Part shown: in pieces, positions 29,940 through 38,327 of the stretch
Position numbering within the stretch: position 1 is the stretch's first letter
Layout of the letters: every line of letters begins with the position of its first letter
Assembly (NCBI GenBank): GCA_030148335.1
Contig: JASBTQ010000022.1
Coordinates: 1 to 64,000 of the forward strand
DNA length: 64,000 nt
Reading direction: 5' to 3'
From: Allomuricauda sp.
GTDB taxonomy: Bacteria > Bacteroidota > Bacteroidia > Flavobacteriales > Flavobacteriaceae
Translations under genes and position numbers: made by a program
The notes under the pieces: model-generated
The model's input: only the letters and a program-made list of their open reading frames with translations
Told to the model about the DNA's origin: nothing
Database searches by the model: none

Positions 29940-30560
29940 TTATTTTGTTTTCTTGAGGTGGATGTCCCCTTCCACCGTCTTCAGTATAAATTGGTTGTCC
30001 CCGAAGGGTATGGTTTCCTGGTCTACCTTCCCGTACGTACTTTCGGCCAAGATGTCTCCACTGGGAGTAGAAAGCCATATGTCCCCTTTTTGGGTGGCCA
30101 CCTCAACCGTTTCGGAAACGTTCTCCAAAGTGCATATCCCATCGGAAAGGGTGATGTGCAGATTTTCATACTTGCCCGTGGCATTGATATTGCTGTTCGT
30201 TCCAAAAACAGAAACCTGTTTGTATTCTGGCACGCTGATCTGCAATGCTATGGACACGACCTTGTGGGCACTGAGCTTGTCGTTGGGGTTGATGAAAATG
30301 GGCTGGAACCCTGCGCTGACCAGCACTGTTGTGCCTTTTTCCTCTATGGAGACCAACAGATCCTTGGCATACTCTCCCTCGATGCTCGCGGATACCTGAA
30401 CCTCTTTGGTCGGGGCTGTGCGAAGATCTATCCTATAACAATATTGGGCATCTATTTGGATGGACTCGGTCCGTGGTCCGATGAAGGCTTTTTTCACCAA
30501 TTTTTGACCCTGTAGGTGCACAAGGAAAAAAAGGGCCGGTAAGAACAATATGGTCTTCAT
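29940..30560 (-). CDS. Exported beta-helix-like protein (DUF4097-type)
   Basis: The start is set at MKTILFLPALFFLVHLQGQ (signal peptide). The longer ORF runs back through the terminator of the previous gene. The 206-residue product has short repeated beta units such as VEVATQKGDIWLSTPSGDILAESTYG and FILKTVEGDIHLKK, the pattern of DUF4097/GIN-type right-handed beta-helices. It is probably periplasmic or surface located. Function unknown. It lies between the DksA-like gene and lspA on the same strand, 33 nt before lspA. Confidence 0.7.
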   Translation of the reverse strand: MKTILFLPALFFLVHLQGQKLVKKAFIGPRTESIQIDAQYCYRIDLRTAPTKEVQVSASIEGEYAKDLLVSIEEKGTTVLVSAGFQPIFINPNDKLSAHKVVSIALQISVPEYKQVSVFGTNSNINATGKYENLHITLSDGICTLENVSETVEVATQKGDIWLSTPSGDILAESTYGKVDQETIPFGDNQFILKTVEGDIHLKKTK

Positions 30561-30564
30561 AAAC

Positions 30565-30590
30565 AAAAAACGCCCTAGGGCGTTTTTATC
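30565..30590 (-). terminator. Intrinsic terminator after DksA-like gene
   Basis: AAAACGCCC/GGGCGTTTT with a TA centre overlaps the end of the DksA-like stop region and ends in a T-run on the minus strand. It separates ileS-dksA-like from the downstream genes. Confidence 0.8.
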
Positions 30591-30972
30591 ATTTTTGCAT
30601 GTTCTTCGCCTCAATACTCAAGGTCGCATGGGGAACCAGCTTCAACCGTTCCTTGTTGATGAGCTTTCCGGTCACACGGCAGATGCCATAGGTCTTGTTC
30701 TCGATCCGCATAAGGGCGTTCTTCAGGTCGCGGATGAATTTCTCCTGGCGGATGGCCAACTGCGTATTGGCCTCCTTGCTCATGGTCTCCGAGCCTTCCT
30801 CAAAAGCCTTGAAGGTGGGTGAAGTATCGTCCGTACCGTTGTTGCCATCGTTCATATAGGAACTCTTCAAAAGTTCCAAGTGGCTTTTTGCCTTTTCCAT
30901 TTTTTCCTCGATCAAGACCCTGAATTCCTCCAAGTCCTTGTCGGAGTATCTTACTTTTAAATCTTCTGCCAT
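30589..30972 (-). CDS. TraR/DksA-family protein with degenerate zinc finger
   Basis: The 127-residue protein has a coiled-coil N-terminal half (EFRVLIEEKMEKAKSHLELLKSSY) and a DksA-like C-terminal globular part. The four-Cys zinc site is mostly lost: GICRVTGKLI keeps one Cys and VPHATLSIE lacks the second pair. DksA proteins bind the RNA polymerase secondary channel with ppGpp. Low-Cys forms exist in other bacteria, so function may be kept without zinc. It begins 2 nt after ileS, so it is co-transcribed, an arrangement typical of flavobacteria. Confidence 0.88.
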   Translation of the reverse strand: MAEDLKVRYSDKDLEEFRVLIEEKMEKAKSHLELLKSSYMNDGNNGTDDTSPTFKAFEEGSETMSKEANTQLAIRQEKFIRDLKNALMRIENKTYGICRVTGKLINKERLKLVPHATLSIEAKNMQK

Positions 30973-30974
30973 GT

Positions 30975-33900
30975 CTAATGCTTTTGAATAAACAATTTTG
31001 TATTCACCTCGTCGAAGGCAATCGCTATGCCCTCATCCAATTTTTCCTCAAAGTTCAGCACTGCGGTAAGCGTCTCCGTCTTGATGTATTCCTCATTACT
31101 GGAAACCGCATTTTCCACAAGGCCGTCCTTCAATATTTTGATGTCGATCTTATCGGTCACCTCAAATCCGGAATCCTTTCGGATGTTCTGGATCCTGTTG
31201 ACCAATTCCCTTGCGATCCCTTCTTTTTTAAGGGCTTCGTCAATGGTTACGTCCAGCGCCACCGTAAGCGGTCCTGAACTGGCCACCAGCCACCCTTCGA
31301 TGTCCTGGGAACTGATCTCTACATCGGCTAACTGTAAATTAACGGTTTTATTTTCCAATTGGAGTGTTAATTCTCCTTCTTGTTCCATTTTTTGGATGTC
31401 GTCCTGCCCCAATTGGTTCACTGCTCCCGCTATGGCCTTCATGTCCTTACCAAATTTCGGGCCCAAAACCTTGAAATTGGGTTTTATCTGTTTTACCAGA
31501 ACGCCCGAGGCATCGTCCAACAATTGGATTTCCTTTACGTTCACCTCGGATTTGATCAATCCGGATACCGCTTCGATGTCCTTTTTCTGTTCTGCGTTCA
31601 AGATCGGGATCATGATCTTTTGCAGGGGTTGGCGTACTTTTATCTTTTCCTTTTGACGGATGGAAAGCACCAAAGACGATATTTTCTGTGCCAACTGCAT
31701 CTTGCGCTCCAATTTTTCATTGACCATGGAGGCGTCGTACTTTGGAAATTCAGCCAAATGCACACTTTCAAAACCTTCCTTGCTGGTGACTGCATCCAAA
31801 TCTTTGTACAATCGGTCCATAAAGAAAGGCGCCACTGGTGCGGAAAGCTTGGCAACGGTCACCAAACAGGTGTAAAGGGTCTGGTACGCAGAAATCTTGT
31901 CCTGCCCATAGTCACCCTTCCAGAAACGTCTTCTGCACAAACGCACATACCAGTTGCTCAGGTTTTCCTGTACAAAATCCGAGATCATCCGTGAAGCCTT
32001 GGTCGCTTCATAATCTTCATAGGCCTCATCCACATTTTGGATCAGGGAATTCAGCTCGGACAAAATCCATTGGTCTATTTCGGGTCTGTCCTTCAACGGG
32101 ATATCCGCTTCAGCATAGCTGAACCCATCAATATTGGCATAGAGTGCCATGAAGGAATAGGTATTGTAGAGTGTTCCGAAGAATTTTCGCTTTACCTCGA
32201 CCACGCCTTCTATATCAAACTTGAGGTTGTCCCAAGGGTTGGCGTTGGAGATCATGTACCAACGGGTGGCATCGGGTCCGTGCTCGGGTAAGACCTCAAA
32301 GGGATCTACCGCATTGCCCAAACGCTTGGACATTTTTTTGCCTTCCTTGTCGAGCACTAATCCGTTGGAGACCACATTTTGATAAGCAATGCCATCGAAC
32401 ACCATGGTGGCAATGGCATGTAGGGTATAGAACCATCCGCGGGTCTGGTCTACTCCTTCGGCGATGAAATTGGCCGGAAAGGCAACCCCATCGTCAATCA
32501 ATTCTTTATTTTCAAAAGGGTAGTGCCATTGGGCATAGGGCATGGAGCCACTATCGAACCAAACATCGATAAGATCCGATTCCCTTTTCATGGGTTGACC
32601 ACTTGGCGATACCAAGGTGATGCCGTCCACGATATTTTTGTGCAGGTCGATCTTGTCGTAATTGTCCTCGCCCATATCGCCCACCACAAAATCGGCAAAC
32701 ACATCTTTTTCCAATACCCCAGCTTCAACGGCCTTGGCCATTTCTGCCTTTAGCTCTTCCACGGAGCCAATGATGAGTTCCTCCTTGCCATCGTCCGTTC
32801 TCCAAATGGGCAACGGAATGCCCCAATATCTTGAGCGGGAAAGGTTCCAATCGTTGGCATTGGCCAACCAGTTGCCAAAACGACCTTCTCCGGTTGCCTT
32901 TGGCTTCCAGTTGATGGTCTGGTTGAGTTCGAACATCCGATCCTTCACATCGGTCACCTTGATGAACCATGAATTTAGCGGATAGTACAAAATGGGTTTA
33001 TCGGTTCGCCAGCAGTTTGGGTAGCTGTGGACATATTTTTCGACCTTGAAAGCCTTGTTCTCTTCCTTTAGTTTGATGGCAATCTCGACATCCACCGATT
33101 TTTCGGGGGCCTGGCCATCGTCATAATATTCGTTTTTGACATATTTCCCTGCCAATTCGCCCATTTCTGGACGGAAACGTCCCTGTAGGTCCACCAAGGG
33201 CACCAAGTTGTCGTTCTCATCTTTTACAAGCATGGGTGGAACCTCTGGGTCGGCCTGTTTGGCCACCAAGGCATCGTCCGCACCAAAGGTGGGTGCCGTG
33301 TGCACGATCCCGGTACCATCTTCCGTGGTCACGAAATCCCCAGCAATGACCCTAAAGGCATTTTCGGGGTTGTCGTTGGGCAACACATATGGAAGAAGCT
33401 GCTCATAGCGGATTCCGACCAAATCTTTTCCCAAACAGCTCTGGCCTACCCAATATGGGATTTTTTTGTCCCCTTCTTTGAAATTGGACAATTCCTCGGC
33501 GGTCTCGACCTTGGCAAACTTCCCTGAAAAATTATAGCTGACCAGGTTTTTGGCCAATATCACTTGGATGGGTTCGAAGGTATATTGGTTGAAGGTTTTC
33601 ACCAATACGTATTCAATTTTTGGCCCAACGGTCAAAGCGGTGTTGGAAGGAAGAGTCCAAGGGGTGGTCGTCCACGCCAAGAAATAGGCCTCCCCCGACC
33701 CCTTCGGGGGAGGGGAAATTTTAAAAGCATCCCACACAGATTTTCCACCATTGGTGGGCAGGAGACTCTTGAACTGTGCCGTTACCGTCGTATCCGTCAC
33801 ATCCTGATAAGTGCCGGGTTGATTCAGCTCGTGAGAACTCAAACCTGTCCCCGCCTTTGGCGAGTACGGCTGTATGGTGTATCCTTTATATAGAAGTCCC

Positions 33901-34406
33901 TTATCGTAGATCTGTTTCAGCAACCACCAGACGGACTCCATGTACTTGGGCTTGTAGGTGATGTAGGGGTCGTCCATATCCACCCAGTAGCCGATCTTTT
34001 CAGTCATTTCGTTCCAAACATCCGTGTAGCGCATCACTGCTTTTTTACAAGCGGCATTGTACTCCTCTACCGATATTTTCTTGCCGATATCCTCCTTGGT
34101 GATGCCGAGTTCCTTCTCCACTCCTATCTCTATGGGCAGTCCATGGGTGTCCCAACCGGCCTTTCGCTTCACCTGAAAGCCCTTCATGGTCTTGTATCTT
34201 GGGAAAATATCCTTGATGGTACGGGCCATCACGTGGTGGATGCCGGGCATGCCATTTGCAGATGGGGGACCTTCATAGAAGACGTAGCTTTCCTTGCCCT
34301 CCCTGGTGGAAACACTTTTTTCAAAAATCTGTTTGTCCTTCCAAAAGTCCAGAACTTCTTCTGATACTTTGGGCAAATCCAATCCCTTATATTCCGCAAA
34401 CTTCAT
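30975..34406 (-). CDS. ileS: Isoleucyl-tRNA synthetase (long, eukaryote-like type)
   Basis: This 1143-residue class I synthetase charges tRNA-Ile. The HIGH-equivalent is GIHHVMA in GPPSANGMPGIHHV and the KMSKS loop is KKMSKRLGN. The editing domain and anticodon-binding C-terminal part are complete. The N-terminal style and length resemble type-2 (eukaryote-like) IleRS, which are often mupirocin-tolerant by family knowledge. A GC-rich palindrome is translated in frame near residues 229-238 (SPPPKGSGEA). It is followed after 2 nt by a DksA-like gene. Confidence 0.96.
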   Translation of the reverse strand: MKFAEYKGLDLPKVSEEVLDFWKDKQIFEKSVSTREGKESYVFYEGPPSANGMPGIHHVMARTIKDIFPRYKTMKGFQVKRKAGWDTHGLPIEIGVEKELGITKEDIGKKISVEEYNAACKKAVMRYTDVWNEMTEKIGYWVDMDDPYITYKPKYMESVWWLLKQIYDKGLLYKGYTIQPYSPKAGTGLSSHELNQPGTYQDVTDTTVTAQFKSLLPTNGGKSVWDAFKISPPPKGSGEAYFLAWTTTPWTLPSNTALTVGPKIEYVLVKTFNQYTFEPIQVILAKNLVSYNFSGKFAKVETAEELSNFKEGDKKIPYWVGQSCLGKDLVGIRYEQLLPYVLPNDNPENAFRVIAGDFVTTEDGTGIVHTAPTFGADDALVAKQADPEVPPMLVKDENDNLVPLVDLQGRFRPEMGELAGKYVKNEYYDDGQAPEKSVDVEIAIKLKEENKAFKVEKYVHSYPNCWRTDKPILYYPLNSWFIKVTDVKDRMFELNQTINWKPKATGEGRFGNWLANANDWNLSRSRYWGIPLPIWRTDDGKEELIIGSVEELKAEMAKAVEAGVLEKDVFADFVVGDMGEDNYDKIDLHKNIVDGITLVSPSGQPMKRESDLIDVWFDSGSMPYAQWHYPFENKELIDDGVAFPANFIAEGVDQTRGWFYTLHAIATMVFDGIAYQNVVSNGLVLDKEGKKMSKRLGNAVDPFEVLPEHGPDATRWYMISNANPWDNLKFDIEGVVEVKRKFFGTLYNTYSFMALYANIDGFSYAEADIPLKDRPEIDQWILSELNSLIQNVDEAYEDYEATKASRMISDFVQENLSNWYVRLCRRRFWKGDYGQDKISAYQTLYTCLVTVAKLSAPVAPFFMDRLYKDLDAVTSKEGFESVHLAEFPKYDASMVNEKLERKMQLAQKISSLVLSIRQKEKIKVRQPLQKIMIPILNAEQKKDIEAVSGLIKSEVNVKEIQLLDDASGVLVKQIKPNFKVLGPKFGKDMKAIAGAVNQLGQDDIQKMEQEGELTLQLENKTVNLQLADVEISSQDIEGWLVASSGPLTVALDVTIDEALKKEGIARELVNRIQNIRKDSGFEVTDKIDIKILKDGLVENAVSSNEEYIKTETLTAVLNFEEKLDEGIAIAFDEVNTKLFIQKH
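33689..33715. repeat. REP-like GC palindrome inside ileS
   Basis: CCTCCCCCGA and TCGGGGGAGG form a 10-bp stem with a 5-nt loop, in frame within ileS. Its composition is very unlike the surrounding coding DNA and like intergenic palindromes of Bacteroidota. Confidence 0.65.
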
Positions 34407-34437
34407 AAACTGCTACTTCTTCTAGAATTCAAGTTTG

Positions 34438-34445
34438 CAAAATTA
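34438..34445 (-). promoter_or_regulatory. Candidate -7 box for ileS
   Basis: TAATTTTG on the minus strand matches TAnnTTTG, 32 nt before the ileS start. No good -33 TTTG at the expected spacing. Confidence 0.35.
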
Positions 34446-34589
34446 TAAATTTAGATGGAATTATGGCCTACCCATCGCCTATTAGAATTTCCTTAATCTG
34501 CTTAATGTAAATATGATATGGGGGCAGTCCCTGTTTCAGGTAAATTTTTGTTATTTTGATTTTACATTAACACTAATCCATTATCTACA

Positions 34590-34871
34590 ATGAAAAAAGT
34601 AATTATCGCCGCAATGGCCCTATCGCTATCCCTTTCGGTAATGACCTCTTGCAAGGATGCGCCCGAAAATGCAAAAGAGGCTTCCGAGGAGGCTGGTGAA
34701 GCCCTTGAAGAAGCTGGCAAAAACCTGAAAGAGGCTGCCAACGATGCCATCGACACGGCAAAAGAAGTGGGCGAGGATGCCAAGGAATTGGGTGAAAAAG
34801 CCATCGACAGTCTTGAAAAGGCTGGCAAAGAGATGAAAGAGGCCACCAAAAAGGCCATTGATAGCATCTAG
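34590..34871 (+). CDS. Small Ala/Glu/Lys-rich helical repeat lipoprotein
   Basis: The 93-residue lipoprotein has the signal MKKVIIAAMALSLSLSVMTSC and a mature part made of roughly 11-residue amphipathic helical repeats (EEAGEALEEAGKNLKEAA, then similar DTAKEV, KELGEKA, EKAGKEM units). The pattern resembles LEA-like or coiled-coil envelope proteins, possibly stress related, but no function is assignable. It is monocistronic, followed by a 110-bp palindromic element and a hairpin. Confidence 0.8.
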   Translation: MKKVIIAAMALSLSLSVMTSCKDAPENAKEASEEAGEALEEAGKNLKEAANDAIDTAKEVGEDAKELGEKAIDSLEKAGKEMKEATKKAIDSI

Positions 34872-34913
34872 AAGCCATTTTTAACCTGTTGTACAATATC
34901 AGTTAAGTCGATT

Positions 34914-35023
34914 TTGTCAGTTCGAGTGATTTTTCTCTAGAAAAATTGTATCGAGAACCAAAATCCAAAACCCGAAATAATTCTCGATACAAAATTCCTC
35001 TGGAATTCCACTCGAATTGACAA
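34914..35023. repeat. 110-bp intergenic palindromic element (MITE/REP-like)
   Basis: Left arm begins ttgtcagttcgagtg and later has tgtatcgagaa. Right arm begins ttctcgataca and ends cactcgaattgacaa. The arms match inverted over about 15 and 13 nt at the two ends, giving a long hairpin. GTTCGAGTG/ATCGAGAA palindromes of this type are dispersed in Bacteroidota genomes. There is no ORF inside. Confidence 0.7.
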
Positions 35024-35066
35024 TTAGCTCAAAAAACAGAAACGAGTTATTTCCATTAGTAAGCCA

Positions 35067-35097
35067 AGGGGCAATTAAATTGCCCCTTTATTTTTTT
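35067..35097 (+). terminator. Hairpin terminator between convergent genes
   Basis: AGGGGCAATT/AATTGCCCCT stem with a 1-nt centre, followed on the plus strand by TTATTTTTTT. It ends transcripts from the lipoprotein side and may also act on the receptor transcript. Confidence 0.75.
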
Positions 35098-37516
35098 AAA
35101 ACACATAACCGACTCCCAAAATTAAATTGGTTCCCGGTGCCACTATCCCCGACGAATAGGTCCGATAACGCTGGTTGGTCATGTTTTCCAAGGCCATGGT
35201 GGCTTTGAGGGCATTGGAAATTTGGTATTGCGACCTGAAATTCAGGGTGTACCACGATGGGGAATAGGGGTTTCCGTTGCGGTCACTGGCATACATGTAA
35301 TCTTTGCTTTGTTCCGAGAGCGTGAGCTCATCGTTGCTGATTTCCCCATTGTAGTTCAGAACTACATCCGCCTTTAGCTTTTGGTTCTGCCAGATCAGGT
35401 GCACGTCACCAAACGTCGGGGCGGCATGTCGGGCAGGCGTGTCCGTGCCGCTATCATCTTCTTCCGTACCTTCCGTGAGGGTGAGGTTGGACAACAGCGA
35501 CCAATGTTCATCAAAGTAGGCTTCCAACCCGAATTCAAACCCATACACATAGGCCTTGGCCGCATTTTGGATGGCCTGCACATTGCTCAGTTCGCCATTA
35601 TATTCGATTTCGCGCTGCCCATTGAAGGTAAAGTCCCTTCGGACCAAAGCGTCCACTAAATAGGTGTAATAGGCAGCCCCTTTGAACACCACCACATCAT
35701 CAAAATTCTTCTTGATGCCCAGTTCCCCATTATAGGCATATTCGGGTTCCAAATCTGGGTTGGGCACCACCACAGAGCCGGGTTCCGAGTCGAAAATCTT
35801 CCCGATATCATCAATGTTGGGGGCCCTAAACCCTGTGGAACCGTTCAAGGTGACCTGAAAATCCGACCATGGGAACCAACTGACCCCTAAACTGCCCGTG
35901 AGTGCCCCGGTCACAATATCGGCCTCTTCAAACGGAAAAGGATAAAAGGTGTCTTCAAACTGGGCATCCACCCAAACTTGGCTGTACCGTATTCCTGACA
36001 GCACGGTGAGGTTGGGCTTCACTTGATATTCTCCATTGATGTACCCGGCAAAAGTCTGCCATGTGGCCCCGTCGGGATATCGGGAGGCGGTCAATTCCCG
36101 CTCATCCGTCTCAATATCTTTCACACTTCCTTCCGAATGGACCTTGTTGAAAATATACTCCGCACCATAAAAGAGGTTCAGGTTGCCCATCTTTTTGTTC
36201 TCAAAGTCCAAGTTCACGGAAATGGCGTCCACCTTTTCCCTTGTGGAATACAGCTCCACATCTCCAAATCCACGATCGTGGCGGCTTTCTTCAAAAAATT
36301 GATAGGCCGTGGTCAACTTGACGCCGTCATAAAACTTGTTCTTCCCCTTTTGGGTGACCTGAAAATTCCCCATGAACCATTTCTGGGGACCGTAGTACCA
36401 TTCTGCAGAGCGAAGCCCCAAACCATCACCGGTGGGGCGGATCAACCTATCATATCTGGAATAATCGGAAGTTTCCGAATAGTACAGTCCTAAATCATAG
36501 TTCCACGAAGTGTTGGGTCTGTAGGCGAACTTCTGTAGAAAATTGAACTGATTGTATCCGGAGGTCACTTGCTTTCTGGGATCTTCATTTTCCACCAAAA
36601 TATCAATGCCGTTCTGCCGCACCACATAATTGTTCCGCAAATAGGAATCGGGGCCATGCTTTCCCATCTTCAGATCATCAAAATCATTGTAGGTGAAACT
36701 GGTGTAGGAGGCCCATTTGCGTTGCCCAAAGTTAACATCCACATGGGCCGTGTTCTCATTGTTCGCCGTGGCGTAACGATAGTTTGCATGACCCGAAAAG
36801 GCAAGACTGTCTGTATATGAAAAACGGGGTTTCTCCGTGTAGAAGTTCATGACCCCCCCAATGGCATCACTACCGTAGATCACAGAGCCCGGTCCGAAGG
36901 TGATCTCGGTCTTTGCTATGGTAAACGGGTCAATGGATATCACATTTTGAAGGTTGCCACCCCTAAAAATGGCATTGTTCATCCGAACGCCATCCACGGA
37001 AAGCAAGAGTCTGTTGGTGGCAAAACCGCGTATCATTGGACTTCCCCCACCCAATTGACTTTTCTGCACAAATACCTTCCCACTGTTCTGCAAAAGATCG
37101 GCAGAGGTTTGGGGCGAGGTAAAGTAAATGTCCCGCGCGCCGAGGGTCTCCACTTTTTGGGGAATCCGTTTTTTCTGCTGCTCCCACTTGGAAACGGACA
37201 TGACCACTTCCTGTAGTTCTTCAGTCTTTGTCTGGAGGTACACCCGATGGCCCCTTCTACCGATCTGCGATTTGGTGGCCGTGTAGGTCTCATAACCGAT
37301 ATGCCGAAAGGTGATTTTCTCATCTTCCCCAAAAATGCCCACATCGGTATTCCCGCGGGAGTCCGTAATAGTTGTTTTGCTCTGGTCCTTGTTGAACAGG
37401 GCCACATTATCCACAGGTATTCCGCTATCGGCATCCCAAACGGTTATCTGTTGGGCATAAAACGTGAAGGAGAAAAGTAAAAAAATGAGGGCCGAGGCTA
37501 ATTTTGGGTTCTGCAT
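35096..37516 (-). CDS. TonB-dependent receptor
   Basis: This outer-membrane receptor (806 residues from MQNPKLASALIFLLFSF) has a signal peptide, a short carboxypeptidase-regulatory domain (ITVWDADSGIPVDNVALFNKD), a well-conserved plug (GSPMIRGFATNRLLLSVDGVRMNNAIFRGG, GSVIYGSDAIGGVMNFYT) and a complete barrel ending LILGVGYVF. The plug is of the siderophore/heme/cobalamin receptor type and not SusC-like. Ligand unknown. An upstream ATG (37534) would overlap recO by 17 nt. I prefer the ATG just after the recO stop. Possibly co-transcribed with recO. Confidence 0.88.
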   Translation of the reverse strand: MQNPKLASALIFLLFSFTFYAQQITVWDADSGIPVDNVALFNKDQSKTTITDSRGNTDVGIFGEDEKITFRHIGYETYTATKSQIGRRGHRVYLQTKTEELQEVVMSVSKWEQQKKRIPQKVETLGARDIYFTSPQTSADLLQNSGKVFVQKSQLGGGSPMIRGFATNRLLLSVDGVRMNNAIFRGGNLQNVISIDPFTIAKTEITFGPGSVIYGSDAIGGVMNFYTEKPRFSYTDSLAFSGHANYRYATANNENTAHVDVNFGQRKWASYTSFTYNDFDDLKMGKHGPDSYLRNNYVVRQNGIDILVENEDPRKQVTSGYNQFNFLQKFAYRPNTSWNYDLGLYYSETSDYSRYDRLIRPTGDGLGLRSAEWYYGPQKWFMGNFQVTQKGKNKFYDGVKLTTAYQFFEESRHDRGFGDVELYSTREKVDAISVNLDFENKKMGNLNLFYGAEYIFNKVHSEGSVKDIETDERELTASRYPDGATWQTFAGYINGEYQVKPNLTVLSGIRYSQVWVDAQFEDTFYPFPFEEADIVTGALTGSLGVSWFPWSDFQVTLNGSTGFRAPNIDDIGKIFDSEPGSVVVPNPDLEPEYAYNGELGIKKNFDDVVVFKGAAYYTYLVDALVRRDFTFNGQREIEYNGELSNVQAIQNAAKAYVYGFEFGLEAYFDEHWSLLSNLTLTEGTEEDDSGTDTPARHAAPTFGDVHLIWQNQKLKADVVLNYNGEISNDELTLSEQSKDYMYASDRNGNPYSPSWYTLNFRSQYQISNALKATMALENMTNQRYRTYSSGIVAPGTNLILGVGYVF

Positions 37517-37517
37517 T

Positions 37518-38237
37518 TCAATGGAATACTTCATTTAATACGGCAAGCGACTTTGGTTCCCTGAATCCGTGCACATGCAACCGGAAATACAGGATCACCG
37601 TTTTCAAAAGTTCCCGCCTTTGGAATTTAGTTAGTTGTACAGTCTGAAGTGCATCAAAATCCATGCCCAAAAATTTCTTAAAACTGATTAGGTTTTCACT
37701 CTGTATCAATGGGTTAAGTGATGGCGTTTTACAAAATTCCCCTTCTTGAAGGTCAAAGAAAGGTGCTTCATCCAAGGAAGTGTCCGGGTAGAAGCCCAGA
37801 TATTTGGTAAGGTTCAATAAAAAGAGGATATGGAAATTGGGTGAAAGGGCATGTTCATCCAACCATTGAAGGGCATGCTCCAAATAGTTGAAGAGTCCTT
37901 GGTCCTGCTCTTGTTCATGGATACTGCTGCCCAACATTTCCGCGAGAAAAAGCACCACGCTATTCTTTAGGATGTCCGTGTGGACGGTGCAGTAAGGTGT
38001 TGCCACCTTCACTTCCCGGATGCCTTCCAAAGTGCCTTTGTTCCTGTGGCTGGCCACAATCTCCAATTGCATCAAGGGAAGAAAATAGGCAGGTTTCAGT
38101 TTCCCTTTTCCCGAAGAAAACACCCCTTTCAATAAATAGGATTTCAAACCATCGGATTCGGTAAATGCCCTGACGATGAGACTGGTGTCTCCATATTTCA
38201 ATGAGGAAAGAACGATTGCCTTTGTGGTGATTTGCAT
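37518..38237 (-). CDS. recO: DNA repair protein RecO
   Basis: The 239-residue protein starts at MQITTKAIVLSSLKYGDTSLIV, the typical RecO OB-fold N terminus. The 15 residues added by the ORF track lie in a terminator. The helical C-terminal domain follows, though the Cys4 zinc motif seen in many RecO proteins is not apparent. RecO works with RecR/RecF to load RecA on SSB-coated DNA. The next gene on the strand is a TonB receptor starting immediately after the stop. Confidence 0.88.
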   Translation of the reverse strand: MQITTKAIVLSSLKYGDTSLIVRAFTESDGLKSYLLKGVFSSGKGKLKPAYFLPLMQLEIVASHRNKGTLEGIREVKVATPYCTVHTDILKNSVVLFLAEMLGSSIHEQEQDQGLFNYLEHALQWLDEHALSPNFHILFLLNLTKYLGFYPDTSLDEAPFFDLQEGEFCKTPSLNPLIQSENLISFKKFLGMDFDALQTVQLTKFQRRELLKTVILYFRLHVHGFREPKSLAVLNEVFH

Positions 38238-38242
38238 GGGCC

Positions 38243-38298
38243 AAAAAAAAGAAGCAGTTACCAGAAGTGTAAAAATAAGCACTCCTTCCGGTAACTGC
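38243..38298 (-). terminator. Strong intrinsic terminator after gdhA
   Basis: GCAGTTACC/GGTAACTGC with additional inner GAAG/CTTC pairs, followed on the minus strand by eight T. It lies between gdhA and recO. Confidence 0.88.
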
Positions 38299-38327
38299 CA
38301 ATCAAAAACTGTTTTCGGTCAAGCGGC

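Noticed and set aside
31651-31662. Single ttgacggatg match in ileS
   Set aside because: One isolated copy in coding sequence without 21-bp partners; taken as chance.
33564-33893. 109-aa plus-strand ORF antisense to ileS
   Set aside because: Shadow ORF; includes the GC palindrome and no domain.
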